Assembly: GCA_965222485.1 (NCBI GenBank)
Contig: CBDCUC010000040.1
Coordinates: 186,001-250,000, forward strand
Length of the DNA: 64,000 nucleotides
Reading direction: 5' to 3'
Source of the DNA: CBDCUC01 sp965222485
GTDB taxonomy: Bacteria; Pseudomonadota; Alphaproteobacteria; Rhizobiales; Hyphomicrobiaceae
This document shows positions 26,376 through 35,172 of this stretch, piece after piece. Numbering within the stretch: the stretch's first letter is position 1; each line of letters opens with the position of its first letter. The notes below the pieces were generated by a model that was given only the letters and a program-made list of their open reading frames with translations, ran no database searches and had not been told where the DNA came from. The position numbers and the translations under genes are program-made.

Positions 26376-28406
26376 ATGTCGGAAAACAAGCTGAAGTTTG
26401 AGACCAGTCCTTATCTGCTGCAGCATAAGGACAACCCAGTGCATTGGCGGCCGTGGGGACCTGAAGCCCTGGCCGAAGCCAAGTCCAGCGGAAAACCCAT
26501 TCTACTTTCTGTCGGTTATGCCGCCTGCCATTGGTGTCATGTGATGGCGCATGAAAGCTTCGAGCATGTTGAAACCGCCGACGTCATGAATGAGCTGTTC
26601 GTCAATATCAAAGTCGACCGCGAAGAACGCCCAGACATCGATGCCATTTACATGGGGGCCCTGCATAACCTTGGCCAGCAAGGCGGCTGGCCACTGACAA
26701 TGTTCCTCGACGCCGACGCGCGGCCCTATTGGGGTGGAACGTATTTTCCCCGCGAGCCGATGTTTGGACGGCCCGCATTCGTCGATGTGTTGCGCCAGGC
26801 GGCACAAGTCGTCAAAGAGCAGCCAGATAAGGTCGCGCACAATGCCGAAGTCATCACACAAGCGCTGACCCACCAACCCCAACCGGACCACGCCCTTAAT
26901 GTCACGGAACCGCTGATCGCGGATCTGACTCAAAAGATGGTGCGCGCAATTGATCCGGAACATGGCGGCATATCCGGTGCACCAAAGTTTCCTCAGTGGA
27001 CATTCTTTTGGTTGTTGTGGCGTGGCGCAATTCGCTTTTCGCAAAGTGAAGCGGCAAGCGCTGTTGAGAACACACTTCTCCATATCTGCCAGGGCGGCAT
27101 TTACGACCACCTTGGTGGTGGCTTCGCACGCTACTCCGTCGATGAGCGTTGGCTAGCCCCGCACTTTGAAAAAATGCTCTACGACAATGCGCTTCTGATC
27201 GACCTGATGTGCGAGGTCTACCGAGAAACCCAAACACCATTGTTCAAGGCGCGCATTGAGGAAACCATCGACTGGCTTAAGCGCGAAATGATCGCCGAAG
27301 GCGGCGGTTTTGCCGCTTCGCTCGATGCAGATTCTGAAGGCAAAGAAGGCAAGTTCTACGTCTGGGACTTGCAGGAAATCACGGACGTTCTTGGCCCTGA
27401 GGACACAAAGACATTTGCGCGCATATACGACGTAACCGAAGGTGGAAACTGGGAAGGCCACAACATCCTGAACCGCCTCGACAGCCTTGAATTTCTTGAG
27501 CCAGTGGAAGAGGGCGCATTGGCGGATATGCGCGCAAAGCTCTTCGAAAAGCGTGCCGAACGTATTCGCCCCGGCTGGGATGACAAGGTGTTGGCAGACT
27601 GGAACGGCTTGATGATCGCTGCGCTTTGTAACGCAGCACGCACGTTTGACCGCCCGGACTGGCTCCAACTGGCGCGCGAAGCCTTCCACTTTATCGAAGA
27701 CAGTATGTTCACGGACCAACGCTTGCAGCACGCCTGGAGACTAGGCCGCACAACCGCGCCAGCAACGTCCGCAGACTACGCCAATCTGATATGGGCCGCC
27801 CTTCGCCTGCACCAGACAACAAATGAATCGAAGTATTTGGATCGCGCAATTGAACTCACCGATACTTTGCATCGGCACTATTGGCTGACCGACAAGGGCC
27901 GGTACGCCGCAACGGCCGACGATACCGATGATGTCATTGTGCGGCTAAGCAACGGCACCGACGATGCAACACCGAACGCCAACGGCATCATGATTTCCAA
28001 CCTGTCGAATTTGGCGCTTTTGACCGGAGACGATCGCTATCGCGAACAAGCGACAATGATTGTGGAGAGTTTCACACCGGATATCGCAGCGAGCATCATC
28101 TCGCATAATGGCTTGCTTGCCGGCGCGCTTGATCTCATCTCACCAACACAGGTTTTCATCGCCGGATCGGATCTGCCGGGCGCCGCCGAATTAGACCATG
28201 CGCTGCGAAAACTATCTCTACCTGGTGCCTTGGCGTATTCGCTGCCCTCAGGATCCGCAGCGCCCACCACTCCGCTGGAAGGAAAAGCCTCTATCGACGG
28301 CAAGGCAGCCGCATATGTCTGCATCGGTCCACAGTGTTCCGCACCGGTCACGGATGCAGATGCCTTGACAGAACTGATCTCCAAGCAACGTGCCGCACCG
28401 ATGTAG
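26376..28406 (+). CDS. Thioredoxin-domain protein of the YyaL/DUF255 (spermatogenesis-associated 20) family
   Basis: 676 residues from ATG at 26376, where the family N-terminus begins (K-F-E-T-S-P-Y-L-L-Q-H). A thioredoxin-like domain carries C51-H-W-C54, and the rest is an alpha/alpha barrel resembling N-acylglucosamine epimerase or six-hairpin glycosidase folds. The family is highly conserved from bacteria to animals yet its reaction is not established. The upstream mnmE gene is divergent; the downstream gap holds a parS site. Confidence 0.93.
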   Translation: MSENKLKFETSPYLLQHKDNPVHWRPWGPEALAEAKSSGKPILLSVGYAACHWCHVMAHESFEHVETADVMNELFVNIKVDREERPDIDAIYMGALHNLGQQGGWPLTMFLDADARPYWGGTYFPREPMFGRPAFVDVLRQAAQVVKEQPDKVAHNAEVITQALTHQPQPDHALNVTEPLIADLTQKMVRAIDPEHGGISGAPKFPQWTFFWLLWRGAIRFSQSEAASAVENTLLHICQGGIYDHLGGGFARYSVDERWLAPHFEKMLYDNALLIDLMCEVYRETQTPLFKARIEETIDWLKREMIAEGGGFAASLDADSEGKEGKFYVWDLQEITDVLGPEDTKTFARIYDVTEGGNWEGHNILNRLDSLEFLEPVEEGALADMRAKLFEKRAERIRPGWDDKVLADWNGLMIAALCNAARTFDRPDWLQLAREAFHFIEDSMFTDQRLQHAWRLGRTTAPATSADYANLIWAALRLHQTTNESKYLDRAIELTDTLHRHYWLTDKGRYAATADDTDDVIVRLSNGTDDATPNANGIMISNLSNLALLTGDDRYREQATMIVESFTPDIAASIISHNGLLAGALDLISPTQVFIAGSDLPGAAELDHALRKLSLPGALAYSLPSGSAAPTTPLEGKASIDGKAAAYVCIGPQCSAPVTDADALTELISKQRAAPM

Positions 28407-28462
28407 AGTCGCTAGAGTCAAACTGGAGTCTTTGTGGAGTCATGCACGAGTCAAACGGAGGC

Positions 28463-28476
28463 GTTTCACGTGAAAC
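28463..28476. other. parS: parS site 3 (between convergent genes)
   Basis: Perfect GTTTCACGTGAAAC, extended to a near-perfect 16-mer ending in A, in the 164-bp gap between the DUF255 gene and the unknown gene at 28571-29104. It is the closest parS to the candidate origin, about 4 kb away. Confidence 0.93.
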
Positions 28477-28570
28477 ACTTGCCTTCCGAAATGCATTTTA
28501 AGTAGTGCTTGAGTCGAATCCGCGCGAAATATTTTGACGCTTCAAACAAACGCGCTGTCAGGGTCGAAGA

Positions 28571-29104
28571 TCATTTAATTGGTTGGTCACGATCTATCAG
28601 ACGTCCACGCTGCGCAGGCCGTCCTGGGACGAGATAGATCCGATACCATTCTAAATCCTTGCGGGCCGCCAACTCTTCATCGCTAAGCTCGACGTTTGAA
28701 TCATCATTCAGTTCGCCGAGACTCAGTTGATCAATCCCAACATTCTGAGCCGCAAAATACGCCGCATATTCACCAGGCTCGACCGTAGCCGATATTGGAG
28801 GCTCGTTGTCGATCACCGACATGATGTAGACGGCGCCATCAGGCGTGGAAAAATCTACACAAGTGATGCGTTGCCATTCTTCTGAATTCGGTGGCGTTGG
28901 AGATTGGACGAGTTCAACCCAATGATCATTCAAGTCCGCTGCGGTACCAACCATGCGGAAGGTGGGGGCGCCTGCGAAGCCGCGTTCGAACTTGTCATCA
29001 TCCCAGTTTTCGTCGTCACCAAGATCCCGAACGGGATCTTGGCAGATAACAAGCTGGTAGTGGCTTGCAAAAATCCGTGCGGCGCCAAGTAATGATTCGG
29101 CCAT
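28571..29104 (-). CDS. Conserved-looking cytoplasmic protein of unknown function
   Basis: 177 residues from ATG at 29104 (M-A-E-S-L-L-G-A-A-R); an upstream in-frame extension is less plausible. The protein is acidic with a D-D-E-N-W-D-D-D cluster, no signal and no transmembrane helix. T-C-V-D-F-S-T-P-D-G-A-V-Y suggests a beta-rich core. I recognise no family. It sits between a parS site and rho in the origin-proximal block, on the same strand as rho. Confidence 0.65.
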   Translation of the reverse strand: MAESLLGAARIFASHYQLVICQDPVRDLGDDENWDDDKFERGFAGAPTFRMVGTAADLNDHWVELVQSPTPPNSEEWQRITCVDFSTPDGAVYIMSVIDNEPPISATVEPGEYAAYFAAQNVGIDQLSLGELNDDSNVELSDEELAARKDLEWYRIYLVPGRPAQRGRLIDRDQPIK

Positions 29105-29170
29105 TAGCGACCTTTTCCAGAAAGCGACCAAGACCACTATAGCGGCAGATTAAAGGAACTCGCGATCAGA

Positions 29171-30436
29171 TCAGGTATTCATCGAGTCGAAGAAGTCGCC
29201 ATTAGTCTTTGTCGACTTGAGCTTGTCGATAAGGAACTCAATGCCATCCATCGTGCCCATTGGATTGAGGATACGCCGCAGGACGTAGACCTTCTTGAGC
29301 TGATCAGCCGGAATGAGCAGGTCCTCTTTACGCGTACCGGACCGTGCCACGTCGATAGCAGGGAAGACACGCTTGTCGGAAACCTTACGGTCGAGGATGA
29401 TTTCGCTGTTACCGGTACCCTTGAATTCTTCGAAGATAACTTCGTCCATACGAGAGCCGGTATCGATAAGAGCAGTCGCGATGATACTTAGCGAGCCGCC
29501 TTCCTCAATGTTACGCGCAGCACCGAAGAAGCGCTTTGGACGCTGCAAGGCGTTGGAGTCGACACCGCCCGTCAGGACCTTACCGGACGAGGGAACGACA
29601 GTATTGTAAGCCCGCCCCAAACGCGTGATGCTGTCCAAAAGGATCACCACATCGCGCTTGTGTTCAACTAGGCGCTTTGCTTTTTCTATAACCATTTCAG
29701 ACACTTGTACGTGACGTGATGGTGGCTCGTCGAAGGTTGACGAGATCACCTCGCCCTTCACCGAACGCTGCATGTCGGTGACTTCTTCCGGACGCTCGTC
29801 GATTAGCAGAACGATGACATAGCACTCCGGATGATTGTCCGTGATCGAATGCGCGATGTTTTGCAAGAGAACCGTCTTACCCGTCCGCGGCGGTGCCACG
29901 ATAAGCGCACGCTGACCCTTACCAAGCGGCGCGACGATATCGATGACACGTGCGCTCAAGTCCTTGATGGTTGGATCTTCAATCTCCAGCTTGAGCCATT
30001 CGGTTGGATAGAGCGGCGTCAGGTTATCGAAGTGGATTTTGTGACGCGTCGCTTCCGGCTCTTGGAAGTTGATCTTGTTGACCTTCAAAAGTGCGAAGTA
30101 GCGTTCGCCATCTTTCGGACTGCGAATCTCGCCTTCAACCGAGTCGCCCGTCCGCAGTGCGAAGCGTCGGATTTGCGAAGGTGAAACATAAATGTCGTCA
30201 GGACCAGGAAGATAATTTGCCTCTGGCGAGCGCAGGAAACCGAAACCATCCTGCAGCACTTCGACAACGCCGGTGCCGGTAATTTCCACATCCTGCGCTG
30301 CCAACTGCTTCAGCGTGGCGAACATCAATTCTTGCTTGCGCATGGTGCTGGCGTTTTCCACGCCGCACTCTTCTGCGAAGGCCAAAAGCTCAGCAGGTTT
30401 CTTGAGTTTTAATTCCTCAAGCTTCATTTCAGTCAT
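29171..30436 (-). CDS. rho: Transcription termination factor Rho
   Basis: 421 residues from ATG at 30436 (M-T-E-M-K-L-E-E-L), the usual length. Rho is a hexameric RNA translocase that ends untranslated transcripts. The cold-shock-like RNA-binding domain has G-F-G-F-L-R-S, the Walker A is P-P-R-T-G-K-T-V-L, and the Q-loop and R-loop regions (K-R-L-V-E-H-K, R-R-F-F-G-A-A) are present. A 300-bp leader separates it from hemJ; the last 100 nt before the start are C-rich, as expected for a Rho-sensitive leader and possible autoregulation. Confidence 0.98.
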   Translation of the reverse strand: MTEMKLEELKLKKPAELLAFAEECGVENASTMRKQELMFATLKQLAAQDVEITGTGVVEVLQDGFGFLRSPEANYLPGPDDIYVSPSQIRRFALRTGDSVEGEIRSPKDGERYFALLKVNKINFQEPEATRHKIHFDNLTPLYPTEWLKLEIEDPTIKDLSARVIDIVAPLGKGQRALIVAPPRTGKTVLLQNIAHSITDNHPECYVIVLLIDERPEEVTDMQRSVKGEVISSTFDEPPSRHVQVSEMVIEKAKRLVEHKRDVVILLDSITRLGRAYNTVVPSSGKVLTGGVDSNALQRPKRFFGAARNIEEGGSLSIIATALIDTGSRMDEVIFEEFKGTGNSEIILDRKVSDKRVFPAIDVARSGTRKEDLLIPADQLKKVYVLRRILNPMGTMDGIEFLIDKLKSTKTNGDFFDSMNT

Positions 30437-30736
30437 TGGGGGATGCTCCGAAAAGGTCGTGGGCGCGATTGTTTTGGGTGGGATCGAATGATCAGAAGAC
30501 GGCCGGACCGGGAAAGTAGGTGGGAAGATGTTTGAGCGCCTTGGCGCTTGCCTTGCACCGCCGAGCAACATCTGTCTGAGCAAATAGGTTGAACAGCGCG
30601 AGATGCAACCGGAGAGATTGCTGGGTGTCCAGGCTCGGAAATCACGGGCAAGTATTCAGGAGTAAAACAAATCATATCAGAATAAGGCCCGAGAGAAAAG
30701 CGACTCTCGTGCAACAGGCCCAATCAATCGGCCTTC
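30437..30736 (-). promoter_or_regulatory. rho leader region, pyrimidine-rich
   Basis: 300 bases between hemJ and rho. On the transcribed strand about 30437-30540 is rich in C and poor in G and shows little inverted symmetry, resembling a Rho utilisation site. A 6-bp hairpin (CGAGAG at 30690-30695, CTCTCG at 30704-30709) lies after the hemJ stop but lacks a U-tract. No riboswitch-like fold is recognised. Confidence 0.4.
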
Positions 30737-31267
30737 CTAAAACGGCTTCACGACCACGAGAATGACAATCGCAATCATCAGCACTGTCGGCACCTCATTC
30801 CAGATACGCCAGTGCCGGGCGTCAGTGCTCCGCTCGTCTTCAGCAAACCGCCGGACCGATTGTGAAAAGTATCCGTGAACAGCCGACAGAGCGACAACCA
30901 GAATAAACTTAGCAATAAACCAATTGCTATAGTAAATCGTCTGGGCCCAGGCCATCCAAACACCTAATACCCAAGTAATAACCATCGCCGGATTAATAAT
31001 AATCCTCAGGAGCCGCCGCTCCATAATCTTAAATGTTTCAGATAGCTCCGACCCGACGGCGGCATCGCAGTGATAAACAAATAAACGTGGCAAATACAAC
31101 ATACCAGCCATCCAGGCGATGACGGCGACGATATGAAAGGACCGCAACCAGTCGTAAACCGCATCATCGAAATAAAGGATCGCGAAGACTGCAAGCCCGC
31201 CTGTCACAACGAGTGCAACAGCTGCGCGCAACGCCACAACGCTTCCGCGTGGTGTATCTTGTGCCAT
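30737..31267 (-). CDS. hemJ: Protoporphyrinogen IX oxidase HemJ
   Basis: 176 residues. HemJ oxidises protoporphyrinogen IX to protoporphyrin IX in the membrane in bacteria without HemG or HemY. The family block S-F-H-I-V-A-V-I-A-W-M-A-G-M-L-Y-L-P-R carries the conserved haem-ligand His (residue 45), with W-M-A-W-A-Q and W-F-I-A-K in later helices. Five transmembrane segments are likely; the one near residues 10-33 precedes the usual core. It follows hemE on the same strand by 76 nt, making a haem pair. Confidence 0.95.
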   Translation of the reverse strand: MAQDTPRGSVVALRAAVALVVTGGLAVFAILYFDDAVYDWLRSFHIVAVIAWMAGMLYLPRLFVYHCDAAVGSELSETFKIMERRLLRIIINPAMVITWVLGVWMAWAQTIYYSNWFIAKFILVVALSAVHGYFSQSVRRFAEDERSTDARHWRIWNEVPTVLMIAIVILVVVKPF

Positions 31268-31343
31268 TAATGCTCACCAGCCGCCGATTGAACGGCAACC
31301 ACATTCACAGCGCTTGAAAGTGCGCTTCCGAACTCCACTAATC

Positions 31344-32411
31344 TCACCCCGAGTCAGCTGATCGAACAACATCCACCAGGCGCGCAACATTTTCCGGCGG
31401 TGTCTGCGGAACGATCCCGTGCCCAAGGTTGAAGATGAACGGCCTGCCCTTCATGGTCTCGACAATTTGGCGCGCACGCCGATCAAGCGCCTCTCCACCT
31501 GATACCAGCAAAAGCGGATCGAGATTGCCCTGCACAGCCATGCCGCCATCAATATCTCTCATAAATTTCAATGGCATAGATGTGTCGCAACTGACTCCGT
31601 TGACACCCGTTTGTTGTACAAAATCATGATAGCCGGCACCCGCACCGCGCGGAAATCCGATCACCGGCACACCCGGATACCGTTCGTTTAGTGCTGCCAC
31701 GATTCGCTTAGTCGGTGCGACCACCCATTTTGAGAATTCCTCATCTGGCAGGCTGCCCGCCCAACTGTCGAAAATCTGGATAACCCCGGCGCCGGCCTCA
31801 ATCTGCTGCTGCAGATAATCGATCGAAACTTCAACCAGCAAATCGATCAACCGCTGCATGGTGGCGGGCTCGGAATACGCAAGCTGTCGCGCAGCCGCCT
31901 GGTCCGGCGATCCGCGCCCACCAACCATGTACGTTGCAACCGTCCACGGCGCACCGCAAAAACCGATGAGCTCAACATCTTCAGGAAGATCCTGACGCAA
32001 TCGCTGAACCGTCTGCGAAACGAGACCGAATTTTTCTCCCGTTCGTCCGGGATCCAAAACGGTTAGACCGGCCGCAGATGTTATCGGATCCAGCCGCGGA
32101 CCTTCGCCTTCGACGAACCGAACGGGCTGACCGAGGGCATCTGGAACAACGAGAATATCCGAAAACAGAATTGCTGCATCGAAGCCATAGCGCCGGATCG
32201 GCTGCAGCGTGACCTCGGCTGCAAGCGCCGGCGTGTAGCACAGCGTCAAAAAATCGCCGGCCTTGCCGCGAACCTCTCGATACTCCGGCAAATACCGTCC
32301 GGCCTGACGCATCAGCCAGATAGGCGGCACTTTGCTAGGCTTGCCTTGTAGCGGCACCAGAAACTTACGGTTTTGCGTCACGGATACGTCTCGACTGGAA
32401 GCACCGCCCAT
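31344..32411 (-). CDS. hemE: Uroporphyrinogen decarboxylase
   Basis: 355 residues. HemE decarboxylates the four acetate side chains of uroporphyrinogen III to give coproporphyrinogen III. The signatures P-I-W-L-M-R-Q-A-G-R-Y-L-P-E-Y and F-C-G-A-P-W-T-V are present. In Caulobacter and rhizobia hemE borders the replication origin; the gene here is transcribed away from the 420-bp gap at 32412-32830. Confidence 0.98.
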   Translation of the reverse strand: MGGASSRDVSVTQNRKFLVPLQGKPSKVPPIWLMRQAGRYLPEYREVRGKAGDFLTLCYTPALAAEVTLQPIRRYGFDAAILFSDILVVPDALGQPVRFVEGEGPRLDPITSAAGLTVLDPGRTGEKFGLVSQTVQRLRQDLPEDVELIGFCGAPWTVATYMVGGRGSPDQAAARQLAYSEPATMQRLIDLLVEVSIDYLQQQIEAGAGVIQIFDSWAGSLPDEEFSKWVVAPTKRIVAALNERYPGVPVIGFPRGAGAGYHDFVQQTGVNGVSCDTSMPLKFMRDIDGGMAVQGNLDPLLLVSGGEALDRRARQIVETMKGRPFIFNLGHGIVPQTPPENVARLVDVVRSADSG

Positions 32412-32830
32412 AAAGCGTCCTTTTGAAAACCAAATAGAGTCTTCACTTGAGTGTTTTTATTCTCTTTTATTAGTCCCCCGAAGATCGGGGATTTCGAACT
32501 TGTCACGCGGCTTTCCAATTTTTCTCCACAAAGCATTTTGCTCCATGCAACATGTGGTGCCTTGCTGTAGGCGACAACACAAGACCAGATTGTATCATTG
32601 AAAGTCAACGTGTTGCACATCGCGTTGCCGCGACAATTAAGACGCTCATCATGTTTGCACCTTGTGGACGATATCAAACCCACGTTGAATGAGAACCGCT
32701 CTTCCAGTCTGTGAAAAAGTTCATTCATGCGGAAACAAATGTGGGTATCAAAGTGTGCAACAGCGCATCAACCGTGGAGCACCTGCGCGCTCTTCGGTCC
32801 AACACGGGATAACAGGGTTTTTATGCACTG
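32412..32830. other. oriC: Candidate chromosomal replication origin (hemE-ppsR gap)
   Basis: 419 non-coding bases between divergent hemE and ppsR, the position of the origin in Caulobacter and Sinorhizobium. The hemE-proximal part (32418-32475) is AT-rich. Possible DnaA boxes are TTCTCCACA at 32522-32530 (8 of 9 to TTATCCACA), TGTGGACGA at 32663-32671 and TGTGGGTAT at 32740-32748 (each 7 of 9 in reverse). A 9-bp inverted repeat (TGTTGCACA at 32611, TGTGCAACA at 32754) spans the middle, a CCCCGA/TCGGGG hairpin lies at 32476-32490 and a GANTC site at 32437. Genes on both sides run away from it. No CtrA-type TTAA-N7-TTAA box is seen. dnaA is not in the window. Confidence 0.6.
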
Positions 32831-33697
32831 ATGGTCCACACCTCACCAAGCGAATTCCATTTGCATCTCGTGTCCGATTCAACGGGCGAAACTCTGACCA
32901 CGATCGCCAAGGCTGCGTGTGTGCAATACGCCGAAGTTCGCCCAATAGATCATGTCCATCCGTTAGTGCGAACGCAGCGTCAGCTGACGCGCGTACTGGA
33001 GCGTATAGAGCAAAAGCCTGGAATTGTGCTCTACACCCTTGTCAACGAACAGCTTATCGAAGATCTCGAACAACGCTGTCGCGAGCTCAAACTTCCCTGC
33101 CACGCGGTCTTGCAACCAATTATGCAGGTTTTCGACTCATATCTTGGCGCGCCGAAACGGCCGACAGTTGCCGGCCAACACGTGCTCGATGCCGATTACT
33201 TCCGTCGAATTGATGCGCTCAACTTCACGATGGCGCATGATGACGGCCGCCTACCCGACGATTTGAACGAAGCCGACATTGTGATCCTCGGCATATCGCG
33301 GACATCCAAGACGCCCACCAGCATCTATCTCGCTCAGCGGGGATATAAGACCACCAACCTGCCGATCGTACCTTCGCTCGATTTGCCTTTGCAATTGACC
33401 GAGCCGCATTCTGCATTTGTGGTTTGCCTCGTGGCCAGTGCCGAACGCATTGCTGAAGTACGGCGCAACCGTGCGATGCTGTTGGGAGACCGCAATTTGG
33501 ACGACTACGTCGATCGCAGTCTGATCGCGGCCGAAATCGCCCATTCAAGATCTGTATGCTCGCTCCATGGCTGGCCCGTTATCGATGTCACGCGGCGTTC
33601 CATAGAGGAATCGGCTGCTGCCATAATCAGGCTTATGAACGACCGAGAGTCGGCGGAAGCCAACGGCGGCGGAAATTCGGTAGCAACAAATGGCTGA
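32831..33697 (+). CDS. ppsR: Pyruvate, phosphate dikinase / PEP synthetase regulatory protein (DUF299)
   Basis: 288 residues, start ATG at 32831. The family is a bifunctional ADP-dependent kinase and phosphorylase that switches PEP synthetase or pyruvate phosphate dikinase off and on. The opening F-H-L-H-L-V-S-D-S-T-G-E-T and the P-loop-like G-I-S-R-T-S-K-T-P-T are diagnostic. It overlaps maf by 8 bases, and is the first gene rightward of the candidate origin. Whether the target is PpsA or PpdK cannot be told from this window. Confidence 0.93.
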   Translation: MVHTSPSEFHLHLVSDSTGETLTTIAKAACVQYAEVRPIDHVHPLVRTQRQLTRVLERIEQKPGIVLYTLVNEQLIEDLEQRCRELKLPCHAVLQPIMQVFDSYLGAPKRPTVAGQHVLDADYFRRIDALNFTMAHDDGRLPDDLNEADIVILGISRTSKTPTSIYLAQRGYKTTNLPIVPSLDLPLQLTEPHSAFVVCLVASAERIAEVRRNRAMLLGDRNLDDYVDRSLIAAEIAHSRSVCSLHGWPVIDVTRRSIEESAAAIIRLMNDRESAEANGGGNSVATNG

Positions 33698-34301
33698 GAC
33701 GCGTGAAATCATTCTGGCATCGGCAAGCCAGTCACGTCGCCAGCTTCTCTCCGCCGCCGGCGTTCAATTCCGCGTCGTCCCAGCTGACATCGACGAAGAA
33801 GCCATCCGTACCGCATTGGAGATGGATTCCAATATGATCGATGCGCCCGACGTGGCGGAAGTCTTGGCGCGCGCCAAAGCCGAACAGGTCAGCGAAGCCT
33901 GCCCGGAGGCCCTCGTAATTGGATCTGACCAGGTTTTGAATCTCAACGGAGAAATCTTCTCAAAGCCCGAAGATATCGATGCCGCGCGCGTCACACTTCA
34001 ACGCTTGTCGGGTCGAAGCCATGAACTGCACAGTGCAGTCGCCATTGCGGAAGGTGGTGCAACCAATTGGACTCACACTGAAACGGTGCGTCTTGAAATG
34101 CGCGAACTGTCAACGAAGTTTATCGCTTGGTATTTGGCCGAGGTCGGTCCGTCGATCACACGGTCTGTGGGCGCTTATGAGCTAGAGGGTTTAGGTGCGC
34201 AGCTGTTTGAGAAAGTGGATGGCGACTACTTCACTGTCCTTGGCTTGCCATTACTGGCCACATTGGCGGAACTCAGGCGGCGTGTGTTCCTGCCGGCATA
34301 G
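33690..34301 (+). CDS. maf: Maf-family nucleoside triphosphate pyrophosphatase
   Basis: 203 residues. Maf proteins hydrolyse dTTP, UTP or modified pyrimidine nucleotides to monophosphates. S-A-S-Q-S-R-R-Q-L-L near the N-terminus and V-I-G-S-D-Q-V-L and the later V-G-A-Y-E-L-E-G-L-G block fit the family. It starts within the end of ppsR and precedes aroE by 26 nt, an arrangement conserved near the origin in rhizobia. Confidence 0.95.
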   Translation: MAETREIILASASQSRRQLLSAAGVQFRVVPADIDEEAIRTALEMDSNMIDAPDVAEVLARAKAEQVSEACPEALVIGSDQVLNLNGEIFSKPEDIDAARVTLQRLSGRSHELHSAVAIAEGGATNWTHTETVRLEMRELSTKFIAWYLAEVGPSITRSVGAYELEGLGAQLFEKVDGDYFTVLGLPLLATLAELRRRVFLPA

Positions 34302-34327
34302 GCGCAAAGGGGTTAAAGACGACCGAC

Positions 34328-35158
34328 ATGAAAAAAGCATGCGTCATCGGCTGGCCAATCGAACATTCACGTTCGCCGCTCATTCATGGACATTGGCTAC
34401 GCCACTACAAAATTGACGGCCATTACGATAAAAGAGCGGTTGAACCGGATCGCGCGGCTGAATTTCTATCAACGCTGGCCCAACAAGGTCTTGTCGGCTG
34501 CAATGTAACCGTGCCGCTGAAAGAGATCGCGGTTCACTGTGCCGATGTCGTTCATGGTGCCGCAAAAGCTGTTGGCGCAGCCAATACTCTTTGGCTTGAG
34601 GATGGAAAACTCCACGCCACAAATACCGATACCTATGGTTTTATGACGCATCTGTCGACATCGGTTCCAGGTTGGCGCGACACCACAAAAAGCGTTGTAA
34701 TTCTCGGTGCAGGCGGTGCGGCGCGCGCCATCATCTATGGTTTTCTGGAAGCTGGCGTCAGCGAGATTCGCATTGTCAATCGAACGCGCGAACGTGCCGA
34801 AAACCTGCGCTCACATTTTGGGTCCAGTGCGCGCGTCTTCGATTGGGATGACCGGTCCCAGGCCTCTTCAGATGCAGGTGTTGTCGTCAATACCACAAGT
34901 ATCGGTATGAACGACCAGGGCGACCTGGACATGGACTTCAACAATATCAACCCCGACTGCGTTGTTTGCGACATTGTATATGTACCGCTGCAAACCAAAT
35001 TCCTGCGAGACGCCACTGCTAAGGGGCTGCGAACCGTCGACGGGCTCGGCATGCTTTTGCATCAGGCTGTTCCGGGTTTCGAAAAGTGGTTTGGGGTAAG
35101 GCCTGATGTCACCTCCGAACTACGCGACCTTATGCTTGCCGACCTTTCCGCCAGCTAG
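34328..35158 (+). CDS. aroE: Shikimate dehydrogenase
   Basis: 276 residues. AroE reduces 3-dehydroshikimate with NADPH in aromatic amino-acid synthesis. The substrate-binding block I-E-H-S-R-S-P-L-I-H near the N-terminus, N-V-T-V-P-L-K with its catalytic Lys, and the NADP-binding G-A-G-G-A-A-R are visible. Same operon as ppsR, maf, coaE and dnaQ by spacing (14 nt to coaE). Confidence 0.97.
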   Translation: MKKACVIGWPIEHSRSPLIHGHWLRHYKIDGHYDKRAVEPDRAAEFLSTLAQQGLVGCNVTVPLKEIAVHCADVVHGAAKAVGAANTLWLEDGKLHATNTDTYGFMTHLSTSVPGWRDTTKSVVILGAGGAARAIIYGFLEAGVSEIRIVNRTRERAENLRSHFGSSARVFDWDDRSQASSDAGVVVNTTSIGMNDQGDLDMDFNNINPDCVVCDIVYVPLQTKFLRDATAKGLRTVDGLGMLLHQAVPGFEKWFGVRPDVTSELRDLMLADLSAS

Positions 35159-35172
35159 GAGCCTTTAAGGAA

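Noticed and set aside
32476..32490. CCCCGA/TCGGGG hairpin in the origin gap as a terminator
   Set aside because: No T-run on either strand; noted as part of the origin region only.
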